Positions 47,684 through 55,977 of a stretch of DNA of 64,000 bases are shown here, piece by piece. Below the pieces are notes generated by a model. The model was given only the letters and a program-made list of their open reading frames with translations, ran no database searches and was not told the origin of the DNA. Positions within the stretch are counted from its first letter, which is position 1. Every line of letters begins with the position of its first letter. A program made the translations under genes and the position numbers. The DNA comes from CAZSRX01 sp964609675 [NCBI: uncultured Bacteroidota bacterium]. GTDB taxonomy: Bacteria; CLD3; SB21. The DNA is taken from contig CAZSRX010000006.1 in NCBI GenBank assembly GCA_964609675.1, positions 40,171-104,170 of the forward strand, in the 5' to 3' direction.

Positions 47684-48341
47684 ATCACAACCTCGTCTTT
47701 TTTTTAACGTTTTACGCTTAAAATTATTTCCTACCCTTATTTTACATTTTCAGAAAAAAAATATTGTTGTTACAAATTAAAAAAAGCATGAAATAGTAAT
47801 CACATTTATTACAGAATGGTTTATCTCGTAAAAAAACTAATTTTTGTTGGCTGGACATCTTTGAAAAAACCATCAAAAATACTAAACGCTTTGTGGAAAG
47901 TAATAAATATATCCCCGCGACGTTGGTTGGTAATAAGAGCAACAGGCACCGAATGGCGGAAGGCACGAGAAAACCAAAAAGTTTTATTGACGGAAAGAAA
48001 AATAAAAATTTCGTAAATAATTACAATCAAAATGGAAATAAACCCGATGAAATATTAAGTCCTGACCGCAACGCCTTTTGGAAGATTGAACCGGCGAAAC
48101 AGCGGGTTCAGCAGAGCGAGCAACCGGATGGGTATTACGTTGTTAATAAGCGCGAGAAGCCTGCAGGAATTAAACTAACTTCCAGTCGGATATTCCTGAC
48201 GGCTCTGGCTATCCTAGAAAAGTACAATCCTTCTATTATAGAACTATCAAGTGATTAAAACCGTTAATATCAATAAATTGTATAAAAAAAAAAAGACACA
48301 CCAAATTGTCGGTGTGTCTTTTTTTAAAATATGATTAGGCT
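47684..48341. other. 658-base intergenic region with a doubtful small frame
   Basis: It is AT-rich between the first caspase gene and the beta-helix gene. A plus-strand frame starting at GTG 47893 and ending at 48258 encodes 121 residues (KPDEILSPDRNAFWKIEPAK, KREKPAGIKLTSSRIF). It has no good RBS, no recognised family and is biased to N/K, so I do not call it a gene. The region must contain the promoter of the caspase pair. Confidence 0.4.
48292..48325 (-). terminator. Rho-independent terminator of the beta-helix/TonB gene
   Basis: AAAGACACACC (48292-48302) pairs with GGTGTGTCTTT (48311-48321) around an eight-base loop. It is flanked by A and T runs on both sides, so it works on the minus strand after the 48342 stop. 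Confidence 0.88.
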
Positions 48342-49925
48342 TTATTTAAACAGCAGGTTTACCACCGTCCAGTACTCGACCTGTTTGCCTTCGAATATAC
48401 CAACTTCAAAGACCCATTTGCGTACAGCGTTTTTGGCTTCTTCTTCGATCATCTGGTCAAAGTCTTTATTCCCGATGCGCTTAGACACATACATTTCCTT
48501 AGCTTTTCCGTCCAGACCTACCAATACACGCAAAGAGACCGTGCCGCGAATCTTGGCCTGACGCGCCATTTCAGGCAAATTGGGATTGACGCTTGATATA
48601 ACCACGGGTTTTTTATCAAGTTCATTCACCATTTTAGGTGCCGCAAAAGCTGTGGTTGTGGTTTTGGTTTCCTTCTTTTCCAAAGCCGCTTTTCGCAGGC
48701 GCTCTTCTTCCGCCCGTTTCTGTTCTTCCTCTTCTTTCTTCTTAATCGCCAGCTGACGCTCCTGTTCAAGACGGATCTGTTCCTGCTGTTTGAGCTGTTC
48801 TTCCAGCAGTCGCAGGCGTTCCTTCTCTTTTTCCTGCTCGGCCAATAACCGTTCCTGTTCTTCCTTGGATTTATCTTCGATAACAGCGCCGCTCGTTTGT
48901 TTTTCGATCTGTAGTTTCTTGGTCTCTTCGATCTTTTTCTTCAGGGCTTCGATTTCTTCCTGTTTTTTAGTTTTGTCTTCCTTAGTCTCCTTCATGATGT
49001 AGGAGCTTAAGTTCTGATATTCCAGATAAGATATTTTGCCTGAAGCATACACCGGCGTATAGACGACCAGTCCGAATTTTGAGTTTTCGTCGTCATCATG
49101 AATAGTTCGGTCCGCGTTGGTGTTATCGCCCCAATCGTTCCGCTGGGCATAGATTACGTTTTTAGTGTGGTTATAAAGATTGTACTCGAGATTGGCAAAA
49201 ATGGCATTTTTACCGCTGTTCTCGCCAAGTTTGACGTCGCCGATGATCGGTTTGGATACGTCCTGCGCAAGAATGCCGTAGCGATTGCCGGTGATTTCAT
49301 TTCCCGAAATGCTGGGTGACGAATTGATCTTACAGTTGATGCCGGCATAACCGTTGTTAAGAATCTGATTGTTATTGATTTTGGGATTGGAAACCACGTC
49401 GCATAGAATGCCGTTCCAGAAATTGCCTTCGATACGGTTGCGGAAAATTCTCGGCGAAGCGTTGACGCAGGTAATGCCGTCATAGGCAAACTCAACCACG
49501 CAGTAGGACATAATGCTCCGGTCGTTGTTGCCTTTCATGATGATAATGCCGTACCAGTCGCCCGCCTGTGGCTGCAATTTTGAAGACCCTTGTTCGCTTG
49601 GCAGGGTAAAGTTGCCTGAGGTAAAACGGATTTCGTATTTATCTTTGCCTTCCGCTTTCAGTACACCCTCAATAATGAGTTCGCTTTTGGTTACATCATA
49701 ACCTCCGGACTCGTCGTCCCGGTTCGCCGCAAACTTGATCAGCGCGTTGGGTTTAATGGTCAGCACGACGCCTTCCGGTACCGTTACATCGCCGGTAACT
49801 TCCACCACGCCTTCCCATGTTTCATTCGATTTCAGTACGCCGGATTTCTTTATGGCGGCCTGAGTGCTTAACGCCGTAAATAGGACCAGAATCAGTAATG
49901 GTATAAATACGCGTAAGGTTTTCAT
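48342..49925 (-). CDS. Parallel beta-helix / coiled-coil / TonB C-terminal domain protein
   Basis: 527 residues with an N-terminal signal or anchor (FIPLLILVLFTALSTQA). Residues about 30-300 form a right-handed beta-helix with asparagine ladders (NRIEGNFWNGILCD, NNQILNNGYAGINCK, NEITGNRYGILAQ). Residues about 310-410 are a highly charged coiled coil. The last 90 residues are a TonB C-terminal domain (NPNLPEMARQAKIRGTVSLR, VRKWVFEVG). TonB domains contact outer-membrane receptors; joining one to a beta-helix is unusual. If the signal is cleaved the protein is periplasmic and cannot transduce energy from ExbBD. AAGGAA precedes the ATG. It is monocistronic with its own terminator. Confidence 0.82.
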   Translation of the reverse strand: MKTLRVFIPLLILVLFTALSTQAAIKKSGVLKSNETWEGVVEVTGDVTVPEGVVLTIKPNALIKFAANRDDESGGYDVTKSELIIEGVLKAEGKDKYEIRFTSGNFTLPSEQGSSKLQPQAGDWYGIIIMKGNNDRSIMSYCVVEFAYDGITCVNASPRIFRNRIEGNFWNGILCDVVSNPKINNNQILNNGYAGINCKINSSPSISGNEITGNRYGILAQDVSKPIIGDVKLGENSGKNAIFANLEYNLYNHTKNVIYAQRNDWGDNTNADRTIHDDDENSKFGLVVYTPVYASGKISYLEYQNLSSYIMKETKEDKTKKQEEIEALKKKIEETKKLQIEKQTSGAVIEDKSKEEQERLLAEQEKEKERLRLLEEQLKQQEQIRLEQERQLAIKKKEEEEQKRAEEERLRKAALEKKETKTTTTAFAAPKMVNELDKKPVVISSVNPNLPEMARQAKIRGTVSLRVLVGLDGKAKEMYVSKRIGNKDFDQMIEEEAKNAVRKWVFEVGIFEGKQVEYWTVVNLLFK

Positions 49926-49955
49926 AATAAATTCCTTTTTATTTTGTACAAAATA

Positions 49956-52900
49956 TTATTGACCCGAGATCATATCATTCAATAAACTCTGTTCGCCTCT
50001 AAATAAATTTTTCAATATTGGATCCTGCTGGAGATTGACATCCGTAAAAGGAATCGTTTTTTTAGAGACCTTTTTCTTTTTCCGGTAAATTTTTTTATCG
50101 GGTTCATTAGCGGCCTGAACAAGTTCAACGCGCGTTATATCGGTTATGCTCTCTGCACCGGAATGGACACCGTTGCTTGGTGTAGCAGGTATCGCCGTAA
50201 GCGTTTGATTCAAACGGTCAACAAGATCATCAACAAGCACGTCGGCGCCGGCGGCAAGCGTTTCTAGATTTTTTAATCCGGCGTTGAACAACTGGAGCGT
50301 CGGGGCGTCCATTATTAAAGCCCCCTGAGCGATACGCTCCGCGAGGGTTTCAATCGGCTTGGCCAGATCAGCTATTTTCTGCAAACCCAGCATACGCGCA
50401 GAACTTCGGAGACTATGGGCGGACTTTTCGATATCCCGCACCGATGCAATATGCCGGCTGTCTTGATAAAGCTGATTCATAGCGGTATTATACAACTTAA
50501 AATACGTTACCGCTTCTTCTTTAAAAATGTCCACCATTTCATCTTCGATACCGACAATTTCAAAATATTGTTTTCCGGTTTTTCGGACTAATTCTTCGGG
50601 TACAATTTCCTGGGTTCTTGGATCTGTTTCTCCGGAAGCCTTAGTTTCGTCACCGCTCTTAACAGCATCCGTATCGGGTAAATCCGGATTATCGCCCATT
50701 AAATATTTCGTGAAAAGGCCCGGAATGCTGAATTGTTTTTCCATGGCGCGCAATGTCAGGGCGATGGCCGTGATATCTGCTGGTTCACTCTTGTACAGAC
50801 TTTTTAACGTTTTGATAATATCCTCAAACAACCGTAGTAACTTTTCATCAAATTCGATTTCATTCTCAAAATAGCGTTCGGTAATCAGTTCCAGACAGGC
50901 AGCCATGCCACTGATTCTCTCAAAGCCCAGCATCCGTGCGGAGCTTTTAATGCTGTGGCTGACCCTTTCAATATCTTTCAGAGCCGCATCGTCCTTGAGG
51001 TTTGTTTGCAGTCGCTTCAGCGCTTTATCCAGCAGGCGGAAATAACTTTCGGATTCCTGATTAAAGATATCCAAAATTTCAGCGTCCACATCGGTAAATT
51101 TCCTTTCCTGAAGCCGGATGCGTTGAATTTTGCTGGGCAGTTGTTCCACTTCCTGCAAAAGGTCTTTGGTTTGAACCTTACTCACCGCTTCCGTAACCGC
51201 ATTCTGCGGAGTAACGACAGGCTTCTTTGTAATTTTTCTTCGTTTAATCTTGCGGACTTCAGGGATATCTTCCGGCTCGATGTTCAGCCGCTCCATGAAC
51301 GTCATGACTTTTAGTTTTGCCAGATCTTTAGATGTTTCGGGATCCGTCATGATTTCAAGAAGGTTGTCTTCGGAAAATTCAACGGTTTTCTTTTCAGCGG
51401 GTATTTTCGAAGGTTCGATCCCGCGGCTTGTTGTCTGTTTTTCAGTTTGAAATTCCTCGAATGTTTCTTTTTGTGGTAATATTTCGTCCGGCTTTCTGGA
51501 AAGCGGCGTTTCCTTTTTCCGTGTTTCAACAGTTTCAGCTACAGTCTGAACGGCTGTAGGAATAGGAACGATTTTTCCGTCAAGATATTGAGAAAGCAGG
51601 GCCTGTATCTGATCTATCCATAAATTATCGTCTCGGCGCAGAACAGAAACTTCACTCCGGGTACTGATCGATACGTCTAAGGATTCATCGCCTTTCTGAA
51701 TGATGGTTTCAGGTTCCTGACTCTGCTCGCCGGTCGCTATCTCGGGTTTTACGGTTATGGCTTCTTTGGTGCTATAACGGTTGATATAATCATCCCATGC
51801 CGCACGATCGATCGTTTCTTTATTAAATAGTCGCCGGAGTATAACCGATGATTCTTCCAGTAAACCGGTCATGGCGGCCGTTACAGGCGCATCCTGGTCA
51901 AGTACCTTGAAGAGGATATTTTCAATCATGGTACCAATCTGAATCAACGTCGGAATCTTAAGTATACGGGCGGTGGTAATCAGTGTGTGGTTAGCGCGCT
52001 GGATTTCTTTCCAAGCCGCGCGGTCTCCGGTATTTGTGTGCAAGGATTCTACAGCCTTCTGAAGCCCCGACAGCGTGGACACGCTTTCTTCAAAAAAAAT
52101 CTGACGGGTTTCCTCGTCGAGATGATCAAGATAAAGACGCACTGCAGTGGCAGACCCGGCAGGCTGTGATACTGCCGCTGAAACGCGCGTTGTTTCTGCG
52201 GTTTTGGATGGCTCGTAACCAGCTGTCGTTTCCAACAAGCCGATATCCCGGTCTAGCATTTTCATCAGTTCTTCGGTATCCCGCGCGTTAGCTTCATGCG
52301 CCCACTGCCTAATGCCCCGGACAAGCGTTTCTACGGCTGCGAGCATGGCTTCGCTGAAACCTTTACCGGGACCTGAAAGATTATCGGCAATATCGTTTAA
52401 TATCTTTTCTGCATGACGGAAGCGATCGTATACGGCCATTTCTTCGCTCATCCGTGCGTGTTTTTTCATATTGCCGAAGATATCCGCCAGTTCTACGATA
52501 TAGGCCGAACGGGTCGGATTCCGCTTAATCTGTTCGAGCGCTTTAATCATATCCGGATCTTCCCCCTGAAGCTCTTGCTGAAAAATCCGAATGCTATCTC
52601 CCGAAGTCTTTTCTGTAATTTTATCGGCTTCGGTTTTTTTATCCGGTATGTCTTCAGACGGTTCCGCTTTCTTAGAGGATATTTTCCTGGAGCGGTTGGA
52701 GAAGAATCCGATCACATCGCCAACCCGACTGAATGATTTCTCTGAAGATTCTTTAGCGGGTTCCTCGGCGGCAGTGTTTGCCGGTTCGCTGGTTTCGGTT
52801 TTTGTCTTTTCGGACGGCTTGTCCTTTACCGGCAATTTCGCTTGGGTATCTTTGAACTGCAACTGGATACCAAGCGTTTTGGCTTCTTCAACCAGGCGTT

Positions 52901-53240
52901 CTTTGGTTTCGGGCGACTCGTAAATTTTAATAAAAATCTGAATCACTTTTTCAGAATCTATTTCGATGGAAGCCATAACCTGGCTTTTGCGAAATTGCGG
53001 ATCAGACTGTTTGGCGAGAAGCCCCTGAAGAAAATTATAGAGCGGCTGAAGCACACTGATTGCCGCCAGTGAATTTAAGCGCGTTAGCGGGTCGGCGCCG
53101 TGATGGAGATAGGATAGAATTTTTTTCAGCGCACTGAACTCGGCGGGTGAAAACCGGTGTTCGCCCATGCTTTTAACATGAACCAGCAGTTCACTCAGAT
53201 AAAAAATAAGAAATTTTGATGTTTTCGGATCGTCGTTCAT
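49956..53240 (-). CDS. Large multi-Hpt phosphotransfer protein
   Basis: 1094 residues, cytoplasmic, with long disordered acidic/Lys linkers. Two intact Hpt domains are clear: H762 in VSHSIKSSARMLGFERI and H942 in SAHSLRSSARMLGLQKI, each with the HSxxSSARMLG signature. A third, weaker Hpt-like segment has H418 in ANHTLITTARILKIPTL. No kinase catalytic or receiver domain is present. It resembles the FimL/ChpA type of phosphotransfer scaffold. Its neighbour (53322-54278) is a response regulator, a plausible partner. A terminator lies between the two genes, so they may be separate transcripts. Confidence 0.82.
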   Translation of the reverse strand: MNDDPKTSKFLIFYLSELLVHVKSMGEHRFSPAEFSALKKILSYLHHGADPLTRLNSLAAISVLQPLYNFLQGLLAKQSDPQFRKSQVMASIEIDSEKVIQIFIKIYESPETKERLVEEAKTLGIQLQFKDTQAKLPVKDKPSEKTKTETSEPANTAAEEPAKESSEKSFSRVGDVIGFFSNRSRKISSKKAEPSEDIPDKKTEADKITEKTSGDSIRIFQQELQGEDPDMIKALEQIKRNPTRSAYIVELADIFGNMKKHARMSEEMAVYDRFRHAEKILNDIADNLSGPGKGFSEAMLAAVETLVRGIRQWAHEANARDTEELMKMLDRDIGLLETTAGYEPSKTAETTRVSAAVSQPAGSATAVRLYLDHLDEETRQIFFEESVSTLSGLQKAVESLHTNTGDRAAWKEIQRANHTLITTARILKIPTLIQIGTMIENILFKVLDQDAPVTAAMTGLLEESSVILRRLFNKETIDRAAWDDYINRYSTKEAITVKPEIATGEQSQEPETIIQKGDESLDVSISTRSEVSVLRRDDNLWIDQIQALLSQYLDGKIVPIPTAVQTVAETVETRKKETPLSRKPDEILPQKETFEEFQTEKQTTSRGIEPSKIPAEKKTVEFSEDNLLEIMTDPETSKDLAKLKVMTFMERLNIEPEDIPEVRKIKRRKITKKPVVTPQNAVTEAVSKVQTKDLLQEVEQLPSKIQRIRLQERKFTDVDAEILDIFNQESESYFRLLDKALKRLQTNLKDDAALKDIERVSHSIKSSARMLGFERISGMAACLELITERYFENEIEFDEKLLRLFEDIIKTLKSLYKSEPADITAIALTLRAMEKQFSIPGLFTKYLMGDNPDLPDTDAVKSGDETKASGETDPRTQEIVPEELVRKTGKQYFEIVGIEDEMVDIFKEEAVTYFKLYNTAMNQLYQDSRHIASVRDIEKSAHSLRSSARMLGLQKIADLAKPIETLAERIAQGALIMDAPTLQLFNAGLKNLETLAAGADVLVDDLVDRLNQTLTAIPATPSNGVHSGAESITDITRVELVQAANEPDKKIYRKKKKVSKKTIPFTDVNLQQDPILKNLFRGEQSLLNDMISGQ

Positions 53241-53263
53241 GCGCCTCGGTAATATATGCTAAG

Positions 53264-53298
53264 AAAAAAATGCCCTTAATTCTTGGGTTAAGGGCATA
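53264..53298 (-). terminator. Rho-independent terminator of the response regulator gene
   Basis: TGCCCTTAA (53271-53279) pairs with TTAAGGGCA (53288-53296). On the minus strand seven T residues follow. Confidence 0.85.
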
Positions 53299-53321
53299 TA
53301 AGCGGTTGATGCATCATACGG

Positions 53322-54278
53322 TTATTTCATGAATTCCTTAACCTTGGAGATAAGGTCTTCGTCATGAAACGGTTTGGTCAGAAAACCGTTGGCGCCGTTG
53401 CTCAGGGCGGCATCTTTGTCCTGGGGCGAGTCCTTGCCGCTCAGCATAATAATCGGAATATTCTGATAAGCACCGCCCAGAGCCTTGATGGATTTCATGA
53501 CATCGAGGCCGCTCATATCCGGCAGCATGATATCCAGCAGAATGAGTCCGGGTTTGGATTCTTTAAGCAACCGCAAAGCGTCTTCGCCTTTCATGGCCGC
53601 CACAATGTGGTAGGGCTCGTTTTCAAGCGCTATCTCAACCATTTTTTGAATAACGACGCTGTCATCAATCACCAAAAGGGATTGCTTGCCGGATGCCGTG
53701 ACGGCTGGGGTGGTTTTATCGACAGGCGGTACGGTTTTGGGCGTTTCCTCAACAGGTTTAGAAACGTCAAGTGAGAAGGATTCCTCCTCTTTCACTTTTT
53801 TGGTTGTCACCGGTTCCAGCTTCTCTTCCTTCGGCGCCGTAACAACCGGTTCGGGTTTCTTAGCCGGCATTTCTTTAACCGATTCCGCTTTCTTGACAGG
53901 TTCGTCACTTACCGGCTCGGCTTTAATTAGGGACGGCTCTTCAATAAGCGGTTCCGTTACCGGTTTTTTCAATTCAGCGGTATCGTCGCTTTTTGTTTTT
54001 TTAACCGCCGGCTTTTTATCCGTTTTCTTAGGACTTTTTTCTTTTTTCCTGCTGTCATCGGTACCATCGCCACCGGAAAGCAATTCTATCAAATCTTTCT
54101 GCATCAGCTCGTTCAGTACATTTTCAACAAATTGCTCGTCGCGCTCAACTTTTGTGGCGATCTCGTTAACGGTCCGTTCCCCGTTCACCGAAAACAGAAT
54201 GCGCCATTCAATCTTTTTCAGAAGTATGGAATCCACTTTTTCTCGAAGGTCTTTGGCTCGGGTATACACTGCATCCAC
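53322..54278 (-). CDS. Response regulator with N-terminal DUF4388/winged-helix-like domain
   Basis: 318 residues from a GTG start (MDAVYTRAKDL), supported by AGAGG eight bases upstream. Residues 1-65 form a small helical domain (TVNEIATKVERDEQFVENVL) like the winged helix of PatA/DUF4388-type proteins. A Lys/Glu/Pro-rich linker (about 70-195) follows. A receiver domain at 200-318 has D205/D206, phospho-acceptor D249 (LLDIMLPDMSG) and K302 (TKPF). There is no classical output domain; it probably works by protein contacts in polarity, motility or chemosensory signalling. It is a likely partner of the adjacent multi-Hpt protein. Confidence 0.85.
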   Translation of the reverse strand: MDAVYTRAKDLREKVDSILLKKIEWRILFSVNGERTVNEIATKVERDEQFVENVLNELMQKDLIELLSGGDGTDDSRKKEKSPKKTDKKPAVKKTKSDDTAELKKPVTEPLIEEPSLIKAEPVSDEPVKKAESVKEMPAKKPEPVVTAPKEEKLEPVTTKKVKEEESFSLDVSKPVEETPKTVPPVDKTTPAVTASGKQSLLVIDDSVVIQKMVEIALENEPYHIVAAMKGEDALRLLKESKPGLILLDIMLPDMSGLDVMKSIKALGGAYQNIPIIMLSGKDSPQDKDAALSNGANGFLTKPFHDEDLISKVKEFMK

Positions 54279-54300
54279 GGTCGCACCTCTTTATTTCTGA

Positions 54301-54316
54301 TTGCCGGAAACGGCAA
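54301..54316. other. Perfect hairpin in the response-regulator leader
   Basis: TTGCCG-GAAA-CGGCAA forms a six-pair stem 23 bases upstream of the GTG start, without a T run. It could affect mRNA stability or translation; no known motif. Confidence 0.35.
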
Positions 54317-54358
54317 GGCCGCTTCGGGTCTGAGTAAAGTAATTAAGGACTTCTTTTA

Positions 54359-54387
54359 AATCTAATACAATTATATCATTATGTCAA
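54359..54387 (-). promoter_or_regulatory. Candidate sigma70-type promoter for the response regulator
   Basis: On the minus strand TTGACA (54387-54382), 17 bases, then TAGATT (54364-54359). It lies about 80 bases before the GTG start and just after the DUF58 stop. Confidence 0.5.
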
Positions 54388-54395
54388 TATTTATT

Positions 54396-55280
54396 TTAGC
54401 CGGAACTGAAGCGTTTGACGCGGTTTTCAAAAAATCGAATCAATTTTTCCACATAATCCGATGGAGTAGAAATATCCACCAAATCGACTTTGCTTTCAAT
54501 AAAAATCCGGTTTTGTTCATCCAGTTGGCGGTTCAATTGTTCCTGCACCTTTTTTCGGAAATCCGAAGACGAGGTGTCGACAAGAATTTGTTCCCCTGTC
54601 TCCTGATCTTCAAGGCGAATCAGACCAACAGGCGGAAGTTCCCGTTCATGCGGGTCATAAATCCGTACGGCGATGACGTCCTGCTTACGGGCAAGCGCTT
54701 TAAGAGGTTTTCCATAACCGCTGTCCATAAAATCGCTCAGGACGAATACAATACTCCGTCGTTTCAGCACATGAAACGCATATTCGAGAGCCGGCGCGAT
54801 CCGGGTGGTGCGCCGATCGGGTTCAAAAGCGACCAGTTCACGGATGAGCCGCAGGACATGGGCTCGCCCTTTTTTAGGCGCAATGAACTTTTCCACGCGG
54901 TCGGTAAAAAACAGAATGCCGACTTTATCGTTATTCTTAATCGCGCTGAATGCGATAAGGGCTGCTATTTCAATCATGAGCGAGCGTTTGCTTTTGACCC
55001 GAGAACCGAATTCCCCCGAACCGCTGGCATCAAACAGAATCAGCAGGTTCTGCTCGCGTTCTTCCTCAAAGACCTTCACGTACGGCCGGTCCACCCGCGC
55101 CGAAACGTTCCAATCGATAAAGCGGACTTCGTCCCCAAACTGGTATTCCCGAACTTCCGCGAACGACATGCCGCGACCCTTAAATACGCTGTGGTATTCC
55201 CCGCTAAAAATGTTGTTCACGAGTCCGCGCGTCTTGAGGTCGATCATCCGGACTGTTTTGAGTATTTCTTTGGTTTCCAT
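54396..55280 (-). CDS. DUF58 domain protein (VWA-like)
   Basis: 294 residues. It has the family hallmark FAEVREYQFGDEVRFIDWNV at about 39-58, then a VWA-like part starting LLILFDASGSGEF. That contains the DxSGS metal-ion-adhesion-like motif and a later VLSDFMD. No membrane segment is seen, so it is the short cytoplasmic DUF58 form. Such genes usually sit beside a MoxR AAA ATPase and BatA/BatB-type genes, but none is here. Function is poorly known. It is the last gene of a ribD-HAD-DUF58 set, starting four bases after the HAD stop. Confidence 0.9.
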   Translation of the reverse strand: METKEILKTVRMIDLKTRGLVNNIFSGEYHSVFKGRGMSFAEVREYQFGDEVRFIDWNVSARVDRPYVKVFEEEREQNLLILFDASGSGEFGSRVKSKRSLMIEIAALIAFSAIKNNDKVGILFFTDRVEKFIAPKKGRAHVLRLIRELVAFEPDRRTTRIAPALEYAFHVLKRRSIVFVLSDFMDSGYGKPLKALARKQDVIAVRIYDPHERELPPVGLIRLEDQETGEQILVDTSSSDFRKKVQEQLNRQLDEQNRIFIESKVDLVDISTPSDYVEKLIRFFENRVKRFSSG

Positions 55281-55284
55281 GCTA

Positions 55285-55977
55285 TTAGGGTTTTCGGATG
55301 ATGGTTTTCAGTTCAATCAGGTCCTCGATGATGAAATCGGCATCGGCAATGTCGGCGCGGTCGCGAAATCCGTACGTGACGCCGCAGGTGCGCACGCCGG
55401 CCGCTTTACCCGATTGAACGTCCTGCGCGCTGTCGCCGATCATAATCGCCTGAGTACTCGGAACATGAAGGCGCTGCAGAATATGCCGGATCGGCACCGC
55501 GCTCGGCTTTTTCTCCGGCAGCGTATCGCCGCCGATGACACAATCAAAATAATCAAGAATATGCAGGCCGGCAAGGATTTTTTTTGTAAACGCTTCCATT
55601 TTGTTGCTGACCACCGCTTTTTTAATGCTATTGAAATAATCCAGAATTTCCAAGGCATGCGGATACAGCGATACATGATCCAGGCAATGCGCGTCGTAGT
55701 ATGGCCGGTAAATCCCTACCGCCTTCTCCAACAACTCCGGCGTAACCGCAGCGCGCTCCTGCAGGCATAATCGCATCAGCGTCGGAATGCCATCGCCGAT
55801 ATAACCGCGTATCGTCTCACGGGATAGCGGATCGAAGTGTAACTGCTTTAGAGTATAATTCACGGCGTCTGATATGTCCCTCAGCGAATTGGTCAGCGTG
55901 CCGTCCAGATCGAATACGATGAGTGTGATGTCCGATAACGGCAGAAATACACTCCGGTGCTCGGAAGCCCAATTCAT
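55285..55977 (-). CDS. HAD-family hydrolase, phosphoglycolate-phosphatase-like
   Basis: 230 residues. HAD motif I is VFDLDGTL with nucleophile D23 and acid D25. Motif II is in AVVSNK, the cap domain lies between, and motif III/IV is MIGDSAQDVQSGKAAG. This is the Gph-type subclass IA, likely dephosphorylating a small phosphorylated metabolite. Overlap by ATGA with ribD raises the possibility that it is the phosphatase for the riboflavin intermediate, a step done by various HAD enzymes; that is inference from position only. Confidence 0.88.
   Translation of the reverse strand: MNWASEHRSVFLPLSDITLIVFDLDGTLTNSLRDISDAVNYTLKQLHFDPLSRETIRGYIGDGIPTLMRLCLQERAAVTPELLEKAVGIYRPYYDAHCLDHVSLYPHALEILDYFNSIKKAVVSNKMEAFTKKILAGLHILDYFDCVIGGDTLPEKKPSAVPIRHILQRLHVPSTQAIMIGDSAQDVQSGKAAGVRTCGVTYGFRDRADIADADFIIEDLIELKTIIRKP

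Noticed and set aside
47893-48258. 121-codon plus-strand frame
   Set aside because: It has weak codon character, no RBS and no family; kept only as a note in the intergenic entry.
54381-55301. 306-codon plus-strand frame over the DUF58 gene
   Set aside because: It is antisense to a clear DUF58 protein, has no RBS and no family resemblance; a mirror frame caused by codon bias.
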